Source: Candidatus Dormiibacterota bacterium
GTDB lineage: Bacteria; Chloroflexota; Dormibacteria; Aeolococcales; Aeolococcaceae
Assembly: GCA_027451645.1 (NCBI GenBank)
Contig: DAIDIX010000002.1
Location: forward strand, 1 to 29,985
Reading direction: 5' to 3'
Length of the DNA stretch: 29,985 nucleotides
Position numbers and translations under genes: made by a program. Numbering within the stretch: the stretch's first letter is position 1; every line of letters starts with the position of its first letter. Below are positions 15,835-24,430 of this stretch, one piece after another. The notes under the pieces were generated by a model. It saw only the letters and a program-made list of their open reading frames with translations, did not search any database and was not told the DNA's origin.

Positions 15835-16645
15835 TTTCCTCAGCCGTCTTGCCTCTGCTGCAGTGCTCATTGCACTTGTTGTCATCACGATTCTTGTGAG
15901 AGGGTGGTTTGCTGCTGTCGTGGTGTGCATCTTCGGACTTGCTGCAGCGTGGGAACTCTCTCGCATGGCAGAAAGGGCAGGCCTTCACGTGCATCCCGTG
16001 ATTCTCTACCCCACCACACTTGCACTCACGCTTCGTGCCATGGTTCCAGCCCACCTCCCAGTTGTTGAATGGTGCTGCATCTATGCAGTCATTGCAGGGC
16101 TTGGCATGATGGTGTTCCAGAAGGCGACGCCAGCTGGATGGATGTCTGCACTTGGCATTGCTGCGTACGTTGGTCTCGGTCTCGGATATGTCCTTCTCCT
16201 GCTGGATCGCGCTCCCCGGAGCGATCCGCATCTCGGGATGCTGCTCGTTGTCGTGATGCTTGCGGGAATTGTCGCCTGTGACACGGGAGCGTATGCAGTG
16301 GGCATCCCGTTTGGCCGACACAGGCTCATGCCTGACATCTCGCCAAAGAAGTCCATCGAGGGGGCAGTTGGTGGTCTTGCTGCAGCAGTAGTGGTGGAGA
16401 CAGTGTGCGGTATGTGGCTCCTCAGCCTCAGCATGCCTGCGAGTGCTGCTCTTGGTGTGCTCATCGGCATCCTGTCACAGGTTGGGGACCTTGCCGAGTC
16501 TGCTCTGAAGCGGCAGGCTGACATGAAGGACTCAAGCAACCTCATACCTGGCCATGGCGGTGTCATGGACCGCTTCGACAGCATTCTCTTCGTAGTGCCA
16601 GTCATCTACTGGTATCTCCAGGCTGTACTGAGGATACGGCCATGA
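15827..16645 (+). CDS. cdsA: Phosphatidate cytidylyltransferase (CDP-diacylglycerol synthase)
   Basis: The integral membrane enzyme makes CDP-diacylglycerol from phosphatidate and CTP, the branch point of phospholipid synthesis. GTG 15827 is chosen because AGGAAGG at 15814-15820 lies 6 bases upstream and the product then begins VRNFLSRLASAAVLIAL, a normal first helix. An in-frame ATG at 15743 lies within uppS. The 272-aa product has about seven to eight hydrophobic helices. It contains CDTGAYAVGIPFGRH, ISPKKSIEG and the family signature LSQVGDLAESALKRQADMKD with PGHGGVMDRFDS. The gene overlaps uppS by 8 bases and dxr by 4 (ATGA). Confidence 0.97.
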   Translation: MRNFLSRLASAAVLIALVVITILVRGWFAAVVVCIFGLAAAWELSRMAERAGLHVHPVILYPTTLALTLRAMVPAHLPVVEWCCIYAVIAGLGMMVFQKATPAGWMSALGIAAYVGLGLGYVLLLLDRAPRSDPHLGMLLVVVMLAGIVACDTGAYAVGIPFGRHRLMPDISPKKSIEGAVGGLAAAVVVETVCGMWLLSLSMPASAALGVLIGILSQVGDLAESALKRQADMKDSSNLIPGHGGVMDRFDSILFVVPVIYWYLQAVLRIRP

Positions 16646-17778
16646 CAGAACGGATTCGCGTTACCGTCCTGGGAGTAACGGGCTCAATAGGGATGCAGAC
16701 CTGTGATGTCATGCGCCGCTATGCTGATCGCTTTGAACTCGTTGGAATGACGGCTTCCCAGTCACCGAAGATCCGGGAGCTGCAACGGGAATTCCCACAG
16801 GCGCGAGTTGCAACACATCACGAAGTCATGCCAGACATCCCTTCTGGAGCTGATGCTGTTGCCGAAGTTGCTGGTGCAGGGGCTGACATCGTTGTTGTGG
16901 CAATTCCCGGAATTGATGCACTGCGACCTGCCCTTGCAGCAATAGATGGAGGCTCCGACATTGCCCTTGCATCCAAGGAAGTGCTCGTGGTTGGCGGAGT
17001 GCATGTCATGGACCGTGCAGCAGATGCTGGTGTTGCGATCTACCCTGTTGACAGCGAGCACAGTGCCATTTGGCAATGCCTCCGTGGCGAGACCCGTGAA
17101 GATGTTGTCCGCATCATTCTCACAGCAAGTGGAGGAGCGTTTCGTGACTATTCTGCGGATCAGCTCGCAGCAGTCACTGTTGAGGATGCACTCCAGCATC
17201 CGACATGGAACATGGGGGTGAAGGTGACTGTGGATTCTGCTTCGATGATGAACAAGGCGCTTGAGATGATCGAGGCACATCACCTTTTTGCCATGCCCAT
17301 GGATGCGATCGATGTCGTCGTGCACAGGCAGAGCATTGACCATTCGATGGTGGAACTCGCAGATGGCGGGATTGTTGCTGCCCTTTCTGTTCCCGACATG
17401 CGCCTTCCCATCGCACTGGCCCTGAACCGGGGCCGGAGGCTTCCTGGCGTCATACCTCCAATCTCCTGGTCAGATGTCCCACTTCTCCAGTTCGAGCCGA
17501 TCGACACGAAACGCTACCCTGCAATTGAGCTTGCACGTCATGCAGGAAATGATCCGTCTGGTGGACGTGCATGTGTACTCAATGCAGCAAACGAGATTGC
17601 TGTGGACGCTTTCTGCTCCCGCGGACTGCGGTTTGTCGACATAGTGCCACTTGTTGAGAAGACTATCGAGAAGCTCGATGGGGAACATCCTGGAGGGATT
17701 GGGGATCTCGTGCAGCTTGATCATTCTGCACGGGAAGTTGCCCGCACGCTTGCCAGTGCAATGCATGGGGTAGGATGA
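16642..17778 (+). CDS. dxr: 1-deoxy-D-xylulose 5-phosphate reductoisomerase
   Basis: This is the first committed enzyme of the MEP isoprenoid pathway: NADPH-dependent conversion of DXP to MEP, metal dependent. The 378-aa product has the nucleotide-binding loop GVTGSIG (residues 11-17), ALASKEVLVVGG, the metal and substrate motif YPVDSEHSAIWQ, LTASGGAFRD and HPTWNMGVKVTVDSASMMNK, all in order. The C-terminal NAANEIAVDAF is also typical. The length is normal. Its ATG overlaps the cdsA TGA. Together with ispG five kilobases downstream it shows that this organism uses the MEP route, feeding uppS in the same operon. Confidence 0.98.
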   Translation: MTERIRVTVLGVTGSIGMQTCDVMRRYADRFELVGMTASQSPKIRELQREFPQARVATHHEVMPDIPSGADAVAEVAGAGADIVVVAIPGIDALRPALAAIDGGSDIALASKEVLVVGGVHVMDRAADAGVAIYPVDSEHSAIWQCLRGETREDVVRIILTASGGAFRDYSADQLAAVTVEDALQHPTWNMGVKVTVDSASMMNKALEMIEAHHLFAMPMDAIDVVVHRQSIDHSMVELADGGIVAALSVPDMRLPIALALNRGRRLPGVIPPISWSDVPLLQFEPIDTKRYPAIELARHAGNDPSGGRACVLNAANEIAVDAFCSRGLRFVDIVPLVEKTIEKLDGEHPGGIGDLVQLDHSAREVARTLASAMHGVG

Positions 17779-17782
17779 CACT

Positions 17783-19084
17783 GTGATTGGCTTTCTTTTC
17801 GGTCTTCTGGTCTTCATTGTCGTCATCTTTGCTGTCATCATCGTCCACGAGCTCGGTCATTTCGTGGTTGCGAAGCTGTCCGGCATCCGTGTAGATGAGT
17901 TCTCCTTTGGGTTTGGCTGGCGCATTGCATCGCGGAAGAAGGGGGAAACAGAGTACTCCATCCGTGCGATTCCAGCAGGCGGGTATGTCCGCATGGCAGG
18001 AATGCTCGGTCTTGAAGGTGAGGCTGATGCTGGCCCACGAAATTTCTATCGTGCAGCCTGGTGGAAGAGGGCACTTACCATTCTTGCTGGCATTGTCTCC
18101 AACTTCATTTTTGCTGGAGTCCTTTTTGCAATCGTGTTTGCTGTACCGATGAGTTCTGTCCTGCCAGCAGGCGAGCCGCTTGCAAATGCAGGATTTCACA
18201 ATGGAGATGTTGTTGTGGAAGCAGGAGGGATTGCTGTTCCATCAGGCTCGCTTCTTGCTGCTGCTGCTGCCATTCACAAGGCGACGATCCGTTCAGAGGG
18301 ATATCCGCTTCCTGTTGTCATGCGGACTGCAGCAGGAACGACAGTCCGAACGCACGTGACTCCAGAGCTTGTGCTGTATGTGGGCGTGACACAGCCAAAG
18401 TCATCACCACTGCTCAATGGTGGTGCATACGTCATTGATGCAGTCAATGGTGGTCCAGTTCCCAAGGGCAAACCGGAGGAAGTGCTTGGGAGTGGTGCTC
18501 CTGTAACAGTGGCAGTTCATGCGGAAGGGGCAACAGGAACACCTGGAGCAGATCACACCGTGACGATCTCGAAGGTGAAGGATGCAGGAAATACTCCGAT
18601 CGTCTCCGGGGAATATCGTGCAGCCTGGCGGATTGGCTATGAGGCTCCATTGCCTGGAGAGGCACTGCCGCTCGCAGTACGGGATGGGTTCGGTGCTGTT
18701 CCCCAGTACATCAGCACGACTATGGGACAGCTCTGGCACCTCATCTCCTCGAATCCTGGCGGGCTCAATGGGCCAAATGGACTTTCTGGGCCAGTGGGAA
18801 TCGCCATTGTGGGAGCACAGCAGGCAAAGGCAGGCTGGGTATCGTTCCTCGAGTTCGTTGCAGTCATCAGCACAAGCGTTGGCATCATGAATGTCCTCCC
18901 AGTCCCATTTCTTGATGGAGGAAAGTTCCTTCTTCTCCTCATTGAGGGTGTCCGCAGAAAGCGCATGCGGCCCGAACGTGAGGCAATCATTACGACAGTG
19001 GGTCTTGCCCTTCTCCTCATACTTGCGTTTTATGTCACGATTGGAGACATAGAGAAGATTCCACTGTTTCTCAAGGGGTCATAG
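17783..19084 (+). CDS. rseP: Site-2 intramembrane metalloprotease (RseP/RasP family)
   Basis: This is a 433-aa membrane zinc protease that cleaves membrane-bound anti-sigma factors or signal-peptide remnants. The HELGH zinc motif is at residues 22-26 in the first helix. A PDZ-like region follows two further membrane segments, at about residues 125-250. NVLPVPFLDGG near the end supplies the third zinc ligand (D378) and is diagnostic of the family. GLSGPVGIAIVG and a last hydrophobic helix (TTVGLALLLILAFYV) complete the fold. The GTG start at 17783 lies 4 bases after dxr, with TAGGAT upstream. The dxr-rseP-ispG order is a conserved cluster. No sigma or anti-sigma gene is nearby. Confidence 0.96.
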   Translation: MIGFLFGLLVFIVVIFAVIIVHELGHFVVAKLSGIRVDEFSFGFGWRIASRKKGETEYSIRAIPAGGYVRMAGMLGLEGEADAGPRNFYRAAWWKRALTILAGIVSNFIFAGVLFAIVFAVPMSSVLPAGEPLANAGFHNGDVVVEAGGIAVPSGSLLAAAAAIHKATIRSEGYPLPVVMRTAAGTTVRTHVTPELVLYVGVTQPKSSPLLNGGAYVIDAVNGGPVPKGKPEEVLGSGAPVTVAVHAEGATGTPGADHTVTISKVKDAGNTPIVSGEYRAAWRIGYEAPLPGEALPLAVRDGFGAVPQYISTTMGQLWHLISSNPGGLNGPNGLSGPVGIAIVGAQQAKAGWVSFLEFVAVISTSVGIMNVLPVPFLDGGKFLLLLIEGVRRKRMRPEREAIITTVGLALLLILAFYVTIGDIEKIPLFLKGS

Positions 19085-20221
19085 ATGGGCAGCGAGCGAA
19101 GGGCAACAGTCCCGATCAATGTTGGCGGTGTCGTTGTTGGTGGTGCTGCACCAATCTCTGTGCAGTCGATGACGAAAACCCAGACTGAGGACGTTGCTGC
19201 AACTCTCCGGGAGATTGAGGCTGCAGCAGAGGCTGGAGCAGACATCATGCGTGTCACCTGTGACACGAAGGAGGCGGGAACTGCACTGCGGGAGATCGTG
19301 AAGGGCTCCCCACTTCCCCTTGTTGCGGACATTCACTATGATGCACCGCTTGCACTCATGGCCCTCGAGGCTGGAGTGGCATGTCTCAGGCTCAATCCGG
19401 GAAACATCACTGATGCGGAAAAGGTGAAGGACATTGCTGCCGAAGCGAAGGCACGTGGTGTGCCAATCCGCATTGGCGTGAACTCCGGCAGCATTCCAGG
19501 AAGAAAGGACATTGCCCGGGGCAGGGGTGAATCCATTGATGAGACTGTGGACAGGATGGTTGCTGCTGCTCTCCATCACATCAGGATTCTTGAGGAACTG
19601 GATTTTCGCGCAATCAAGGTATCCCTGAAGGCAAGTGATGTCCTCACGACAGTGCGGGCAAATCGTGCATTTGCTGCACTTGGCAACCGGTATCCGCTTC
19701 ACCTGGGGCTCACTGAGGCTGGACCACCAGAGACAGGAAGCATCAAGTCTGCAATGGCGCTTGGCATTCTTCTCGCAGAGGGCATTGGCGATACCATACG
19801 TGTATCGCTTGTTGCACCGCCTCCTGTCGAGGTGAAAGTCGGGAAGGAGATTCTTGCGAACCTCCAGCCTGCACAGAGCAGGCCGAATCTCATTGCCTGT
19901 CCAACATGTGGAAGGCTCGAGATCAACATGGTCCCCATGGTCGCACAGGTTGAGGCTGCTCTCCAGCGTGTGAAGAGACCGATAACGGTGTCAGTCATGG
20001 GGTGTGTCGTAAACGGTCCTGGAGAAGGCATGCATGCAGACATGGGCATTGCTGGTGGCCGCCAGAAGGGAATCTTCTACAAGCGGGGAAAGGTTGTGGC
20101 AACACTCCCAGAGGAGGAGCTTCTCGCAACGCTCCTCCATGAGCTTGAGACCATTGCAGATGAGGATGCAGCGCTCCTTGAGGCAGGCAAGCCGCTTCCA
20201 GTGGGTCTTGGAGAAGAGTAG
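19085..20221 (+). CDS. ispG: 4-hydroxy-3-methylbut-2-enyl-diphosphate synthase
   Basis: IspG is a [4Fe-4S] enzyme converting MEcPP to HMBPP in the MEP pathway. The 378-aa product has the N-terminal TIM-barrel motifs (PISVQSMTKTQTEDVAAT, ADIHYDAPLAL, LRLNPGNI, RIGVNSGSI). The cluster ligands are C272-P-T-C275 and C307, with E314 in MGCVVNGPGEG. The length fits the short bacterial type without a plant-like insert. The ATG directly follows the rseP TAG, and AAGGGG lies about 6 bases upstream. The Cys and Glu ligands all being present suggests an active enzyme. Confidence 0.98.
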   Translation: MGSERRATVPINVGGVVVGGAAPISVQSMTKTQTEDVAATLREIEAAAEAGADIMRVTCDTKEAGTALREIVKGSPLPLVADIHYDAPLALMALEAGVACLRLNPGNITDAEKVKDIAAEAKARGVPIRIGVNSGSIPGRKDIARGRGESIDETVDRMVAAALHHIRILEELDFRAIKVSLKASDVLTTVRANRAFAALGNRYPLHLGLTEAGPPETGSIKSAMALGILLAEGIGDTIRVSLVAPPPVEVKVGKEILANLQPAQSRPNLIACPTCGRLEINMVPMVAQVEAALQRVKRPITVSVMGCVVNGPGEGMHADMGIAGGRQKGIFYKRGKVVATLPEEELLATLLHELETIADEDAALLEAGKPLPVGLGEE

Positions 20222-20227
20222 CTTCAG

Positions 20228-20422
20228 ATGGTCTTCAACCGGTTCTTTGGCAGTTCACCGTGGACGTACATTGCTGGCATCATCGGTATTGTGGTGTACT
20301 TCCTTCCGACACTCATTGCAGTGCGAAGGCACAGATCCTGCCTTCTCGTGTTTCTCATCAACCTGTTCTTCGGTGTGTCCGTGATTGGATGGATCATTGC
20401 CCTCATCCTTGCAATCCGGTAG
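20228..20422 (+). CDS. Small membrane protein, superinfection immunity family
   Basis: The 64-aa product has two hydrophobic helices. IVVYFLPTLIAVRRH followed by FLINLFFGVSVIGWIIALIL matches the layout of the Pfam 'superinfection immunity' family: YFlPtiiA..r, then N...G...iGW..AL. The family name comes from phage T4 Imm, which blocks DNA entry of a second phage, but many bacterial members are unstudied. It starts 6 bases after ispG with a weak ribosome binding site and would be co-transcribed with the housekeeping operon. It ends 6 bases before the convergent ExoD-like stop. Confidence 0.8.
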   Translation: MVFNRFFGSSPWTYIAGIIGIVVYFLPTLIAVRRHRSCLLVFLINLFFGVSVIGWIIALILAIR

Positions 20423-20428
20423 CACTGC

Positions 20429-21052
20429 TCATCCGAGAAGATGCATGACGAAGCTTCCAAGCAGTATGAGAAGAGTCCAGCCGAGTGCTCCAAGTCCCAG
20501 TCCAGCAAGCACGACGATCCGATCCCGGAGCAGGAGCCCGAGCGTCATGATGGTCGCTCCCATGGCAGGAAGTGTATCGAGTCCTGAAAATGGCGGAGCG
20601 AGAAAGGCTCCTGCAAGGAACAGGAGAAGAATCACGCCCACAGCAGACTGGACAGGCTGTCGTGCAAGGAATTTCGCAGAACGTGGCCGAGAGTGATGCT
20701 CGATCCATCGGATGATCCGGATTGTGCGTGGGAGCAGACGGTTCATGAATGTCGCTGAAAGCGTAATGCGCCGAATGCGGCCTGGAAGGAGTGCATGGGT
20801 TCTCCCTGTAATGAGCTGTATTGTGGGAATGACAGCAATGATCTCGAAGAGGTGGGTGAAACCTCCTGTAGGCAGTGGGAGGGCTGCAGGGAAGAGGAGC
20901 ATGCAGATGAGGATGAGAAGTCCTCGTTCCCCAAAGATGGATACAAGGTGATCGAGATCCTTGGGAATATCTGATGTTCTCCACAATTCAAGAGAAGTGC
21001 TCAGCGGCTCAGGTGACGGATCCATACTTTTCTTGTACCCGTCATGGGTCAT
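20429..21052 (-). CDS. ExoD-family membrane protein
   Basis: The 207-aa product matches the exopolysaccharide-synthesis ExoD family. It contains FGERGLLILICMLLFPAALP, then a 'TGRTHALLPGRIRR' turn, RIIRWIEHHSRPRSAKFLAR, and a C-terminal LPAMGATIMTLGLLLRDRIV with further hydrophobic helices. ExoD of Sinorhizobium affects exopolysaccharide and alkali tolerance; the biochemical role is not known. The ATG at 21052 has a poor ribosome binding site. An ATG at 21025 would drop nine residues and is equally possible. It lies 156 bases downstream of the MFS transporter gene on the same strand and may be co-transcribed with it. Confidence 0.8.
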   Translation of the reverse strand: MTHDGYKKSMDPSPEPLSTSLELWRTSDIPKDLDHLVSIFGERGLLILICMLLFPAALPLPTGGFTHLFEIIAVIPTIQLITGRTHALLPGRIRRITLSATFMNRLLPRTIRIIRWIEHHSRPRSAKFLARQPVQSAVGVILLLFLAGAFLAPPFSGLDTLPAMGATIMTLGLLLRDRIVVLAGLGLGALGWTLLILLGSFVMHLLG

Positions 21053-21208
21053 GGAGCATACGTGCGAGTTTGTGCAGTCGAGAACGCGTCAGCAGAGACA
21101 CATGTCCGTACCCTGCAAGCGTCAGCACAACATCATGAAAACGTGCAGTGCTGACAGGTGTACCCGGGAGAGTATGCGAACTCGAAGTCCGGGAGAGATG
21201 AAATGGTG

Positions 21209-22816
21209 TCAGACTTCTGAAGGTTTCGGGGATGATGATGCGAGCACAGCACGTGGTAGAGCAAATGTGGCAGCAAGTCCCAGCAGGATGAAGAGACCAG
21301 CGAGGAAGGCATCAAATTTCGCTGCATCAGTGACAGCCTGAGAGGCAGCAGCAATAATGGGACCACTTCCAGGATAGGCACGGAGTCCTGGAATGCCTGC
21401 ACCACCTGTAGCCTTGACCAGGGACACAATGCCATGGACTGCTGCCGGGGGAAGGGTATGGAGCTTCGAGAGCGCTGATGTCGTACGGTTTGCCAGGATG
21501 GTGAGGAACATTGTTCCAAGTATGGCAACACCGAATGCAGAACCGACCTGGCGGGCAGTGGACTGGATGCCGGACGCCTGGCCACTGTCCACAATGGGCA
21601 CATCCGTGAGAATGACACCAGTGAGCTGGGCAGATGCCATGCCCACTCCCAGGCCATAGATGAAGAGCCATGGAGCAAGTCCCCATCCTGTACTTGAAAC
21701 TGTGACCATGAGTCCGAGAAGACCAAGGCCGACAGCTTCAAGAAAGAGTCCAAGACGTGCAATATTCCGTGCGGAGAGTGACTTCGACAGTAGTGGCGTC
21801 ATGCCACCTGCAATGAAGGCGCCAATAGCGAGTGCAAGAAATACAAACCCAGTGCCAAGCGCACTGTACCTGAGTACGCCCTGGAGGAAGAGTGGCAGTA
21901 CAAAGAGGAGACCGAACTCTCCAAGCGAGACTACGAATGCTGCAAGGTTGCCGAATCCGAAGCTCCGGATACGGAAGAGACCAAGGTCCATGAGAACAGT
22001 CCTGTGTGCCGTGCGTCGAGCCATCTCCACAGCAAAAAAAACGATGAGCATGATGATTCCCGCGATGAAGATGAAGGGAATGATGGATATCCACATGGTT
22101 GGCCAGTGCCATCCAAATGCACTGAAAGTGCGCTCCTGTGTCCACCAGCCGTACTGGGCACTTTCGATGAGCGCGAACACAACCCCGCCAAGGCCGAGAA
22201 TGGAGAGGAGGTTGCCTGGGATATCGAAGCCGGGACGTGAAGCTGGATCTGATGTTTCCTCGATGAAGAAGAGGATGCCAATGACAATGAGGATTCCTAT
22301 GGGAACGTTGACAAGAAATGCCCAACGCCAGCTCACGTCAGTGGTGAGCCAACCTCCGAGGAGTGGTCCCACAGCTGCAAATCCTCCGATAGTGGATCCC
22401 CATACAGCAAATGCAATTGCCCTGCTTGAGCCTGTGAACAGGGCATTGACTGTTGAGAGGGTGGAAGGAAGGATCATGGCGCCACCAATGCCTTGAAGTG
22501 ACCGGGCAAGTATGAGGAGGCCCCCATTGGGTGCAATGGCAGCTAGGAGGCTCGAAAGCACAAACACGAGAGTTCCTGCAAGGAACAAGCGCTTTCGTCC
22601 CCATCTGTCGCCTGCACGTCCAGCGGAGATGAGAAGTGCTGCAAAGACGAGGGAGTAGATGGAGTTGAGCCATTCAGCCCCAGTGACACTGAGATGGATG
22701 TCACGGATGATCGTGGGGACTGCAACATTGACAATGGTTGCATCGACAATGATCATTGCAACACCCATCGAGATGAATGGAAGGGCAAGCCAGTGGGAGC
22801 GCGAAGGTGCTGTCAC
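21209..22816 (-). CDS. MFS drug-efflux transporter, DHA2 family (14 helices)
   Basis: The 535-aa product is a multidrug-type proton antiporter of the EmrB/QacA class. Evidence is DATIVNVAVPTI in helix 1, the loop motif GRAGDRWGRKRLFLAG between helices 2 and 3, ILARSLQGIGGAMILPSTLS, and GPLLGGWLT with WRWAFLVNVPIG (antiporter motif C region). The length and hydrophobic pattern suit 14 helices. The GTG start has GGAG 6 bases upstream. It diverges from the padR gene across a 104-base spacer, the usual arrangement for a PadR-controlled pump. The substrate cannot be told from sequence. Confidence 0.93.
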   Translation of the reverse strand: MTAPSRSHWLALPFISMGVAMIIVDATIVNVAVPTIIRDIHLSVTGAEWLNSIYSLVFAALLISAGRAGDRWGRKRLFLAGTLVFVLSSLLAAIAPNGGLLILARSLQGIGGAMILPSTLSTVNALFTGSSRAIAFAVWGSTIGGFAAVGPLLGGWLTTDVSWRWAFLVNVPIGILIVIGILFFIEETSDPASRPGFDIPGNLLSILGLGGVVFALIESAQYGWWTQERTFSAFGWHWPTMWISIIPFIFIAGIIMLIVFFAVEMARRTAHRTVLMDLGLFRIRSFGFGNLAAFVVSLGEFGLLFVLPLFLQGVLRYSALGTGFVFLALAIGAFIAGGMTPLLSKSLSARNIARLGLFLEAVGLGLLGLMVTVSSTGWGLAPWLFIYGLGVGMASAQLTGVILTDVPIVDSGQASGIQSTARQVGSAFGVAILGTMFLTILANRTTSALSKLHTLPPAAVHGIVSLVKATGGAGIPGLRAYPGSGPIIAAASQAVTDAAKFDAFLAGLFILLGLAATFALPRAVLASSSPKPSEV

Positions 22817-22886
22817 AGTTCACTCCAGTATCTATTTATACCAATGATTCAATTATATGTGTATGGCGTATCGACAACGTGGATAG

Positions 22887-22907
22887 ATGCAAAGTTATGC
22901 TATGCAT
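22887..22907. promoter_or_regulatory. Candidate PadR operator
   Basis: ATGCAAAG-TTATG-CTATGCAT is a near-perfect dyad (7 of 8 positions match in the arms) in the spacer between the MFS and padR genes. PadR proteins bind such AT-rich ATG...CAT dyads and repress both their own gene and the divergent one. It lies 13 bases before the padR ATG and overlaps a possible -10 (TTATGC). Assignment is inference. Confidence 0.4.
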
Positions 22908-22920
22908 TACAGTTCGAGGT

Positions 22921-23234
22921 ATGAATGCGGAACTGCTCAAGGGCCATCTCGATGGCCTCATCCTTTCCATACTCGCCAGGTCTCCAAGCCATGGCTATGC
23001 TGTGCTTGCTGAAGTGAAACGGCTGTCCGAGGCAATCTTCGACCTTCCTGAGGGGACAATCTATCCGGCACTCCATCGGCTCGAGCATGCAGGACTTGTA
23101 TCGAGTGAGTGGAGTGCTGGTGTGCCACACAGAAGGCGGTATATTCACTCACCCGGGAGGGAAAGCAGCGGCTTGAGCGGAGCAGGAAGGACTGGAAGCA
23201 GTTTCAGTCTGCAGTGGAGGCATTCTACGCATGA
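22921..23234 (+). pseudogene. PadR-family regulator with a frameshift
   Basis: The product is a PadR winged-helix repressor. The N-terminal part is normal: MNAELLKGHLDGLILSILAR, HGYAVLAEV, EGTIYPALHRLEHAGLVSSE, then PHRRRY. After the TATATT at about 23140-23145 the same frame turns into nonsense and ends at 23238. Reading the next frame from 23142 gives YSLTREGKQRLERSRKDW and ends FQSAVEAFYA with TGA at 23232-23234. That is the standard PadR ending, and it overlaps the next ATG as ATGA. So one base seems lost, or two gained, near 23141. It could be a true inactivating mutation, a sequencing error or a programmed frameshift. GAGG is only one base before the ATG, a poor ribosome binding site. 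Confidence 0.85.
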
Positions 23235-24121
23235 TTGACGAACTGGACACTGCACTGCGCGCACGGGGTGTGGGATGGCGTGCACGCTCACGGATCTGTG
23301 CTGAGTTCCAGGACCATCTGATGTCAGATCCGCACGCACAGTTGGGATCGCCCGAGGAGCTTGCAGCAGAGTTTGCAGAAGTGCTCGGAACGTCGCATGT
23401 GCGTACTGCAGTCATTGGCGGATGGGCAGCACTCGTTTGTGCAGCACTAACCTATGCTGCATTCGTCATTGGCATGATTCCCCACTCGCCTGGCAAGCTC
23501 CAGCAGGGAGTGCTTGCAAGCAAGCCCTTCCTTGTCCTGGGGAAGAGTGGACTGGCAGGAATGGCAGCAAGTGTTCTTCTTGTCCTGCTCCCGCAGATTG
23601 CGTTTGCATCAGGACTCCTCAGCATTCTTCACGCTATCCGTTCCCGTACGCGCTCCACGATCTCGGGAAGGGACCAGGTGATCATCAGGCGCCGCATGGC
23701 GATAGCCCTTGCAGCTGCAGCAGGAAGCATTGGAAGCTGTATTGCAGCTGGAATTCTAGTCGCGGGACGGCCATTTGGACTGAGTGCTGTACTTCCTGCT
23801 GTCACGATTCTCATGATTCTTGGTGCCTCACTCCTACTTTTCCGTGCTGCCCGGTACCGGTATCCTGGTGAGACGCTGCATTCAACGCTTGTTGATGATG
23901 TGTGCTGGATTGTACCAACGAGACTGCGGCCGAATGGCACGACTCTTTCAGGTCTTGTTGCAGTTTGGGCTGGTGTGATTGTTTCTCTCGGTGGTGCAGT
24001 TGCTGGAGATCCATATGATGGAGCACTCCGCAGTGTGGTGGAAGCGGCGTGCTGCTACAGCGGATACATGCTCCTTGGCAGGTACCTTGGCATCCGGAGC
24101 TCAACTGAAGAAGTTTCGTAG
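23231..24121 (+). CDS. HAAS-type membrane protein linked to PadR
   Basis: The 296-aa product has a soluble N-terminal helical region of about 55 residues: LDTALRARGVGWRARSRICA, EFQDHL, then GSPEELAAEFAEVLG. This matches the HAAS signalling domain (PF08006-like) that typically sits with PadR regulators. Six or so hydrophobic helices follow (residues about 62-290). Such proteins are thought to sense a membrane or small-molecule signal and act with PadR. The ATG overlaps the corrected padR stop (ATGA), so coupling is expected. It is intact even though padR appears shifted. Confidence 0.82.
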   Translation: MIDELDTALRARGVGWRARSRICAEFQDHLMSDPHAQLGSPEELAAEFAEVLGTSHVRTAVIGGWAALVCAALTYAAFVIGMIPHSPGKLQQGVLASKPFLVLGKSGLAGMAASVLLVLLPQIAFASGLLSILHAIRSRTRSTISGRDQVIIRRRMAIALAAAAGSIGSCIAAGILVAGRPFGLSAVLPAVTILMILGASLLLFRAARYRYPGETLHSTLVDDVCWIVPTRLRPNGTTLSGLVAVWAGVIVSLGGAVAGDPYDGALRSVVEAACCYSGYMLLGRYLGIRSSTEEVS

Positions 24122-24353
24122 CCTAGCTGCCATCGTTCATGTGACGTAGAAGCTAATGCAATCACAAGAAAATGGAGCAATAAACTCTTGGATTTTCATG
24201 GGAAGCAGGAGCGTGAGGAAATGATATGCAGCAAAGAGATTTGCATACTGCTTCTCAGGGAACTTGCATTTCAAGTTGCGTGAATAGGAATGCCGTAGGG
24301 GACAATTACGTGCGCACCGGGATACCCGATGACTTGGAGCTTTGCCCTGGACG

Positions 24354-24427
24354 TACCCCCTGGAGGATTCGAACCTCCGACCAACTGCTTAGAAGGCAGC
24401 TGCTCTAATCCACTGAGCTAAGGGGGC
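24354..24427 (-). tRNA. tRNA-Arg (anticodon TCT)
   Basis: Read on the minus strand it folds fully. The acceptor is GCCCCCT with AGGGGGT, the D-stem GCTC/GAGC, and the anticodon stem GCTGC/GCAGT with loop CTTCTAA. The T-arm is GGAGG-TTCGAAT-CCTCC. The anticodon TCT reads AGA/AGG. No CCA is encoded. The terminal pair appears as G1-U72 instead of the usual G1-C72. It lies 3 bases downstream of tRNA-His, so both are one transcript. Confidence 0.95.
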
Positions 24428-24430
24428 GAG

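Noticed and set aside
21660..22496. Plus-strand open frame opposite the MFS transporter
   Set aside because: The product is rich in Arg, Pro and Met, as expected from the complement of membrane-helix codons; the transporter frame carries all family motifs.
24261..24277. Small hairpin AACTTG-CATTT-CAAGTT downstream of the tRNA genes
   Set aside because: Only 6 pairs and no T run on the minus strand, so it is not a convincing tRNA terminator.
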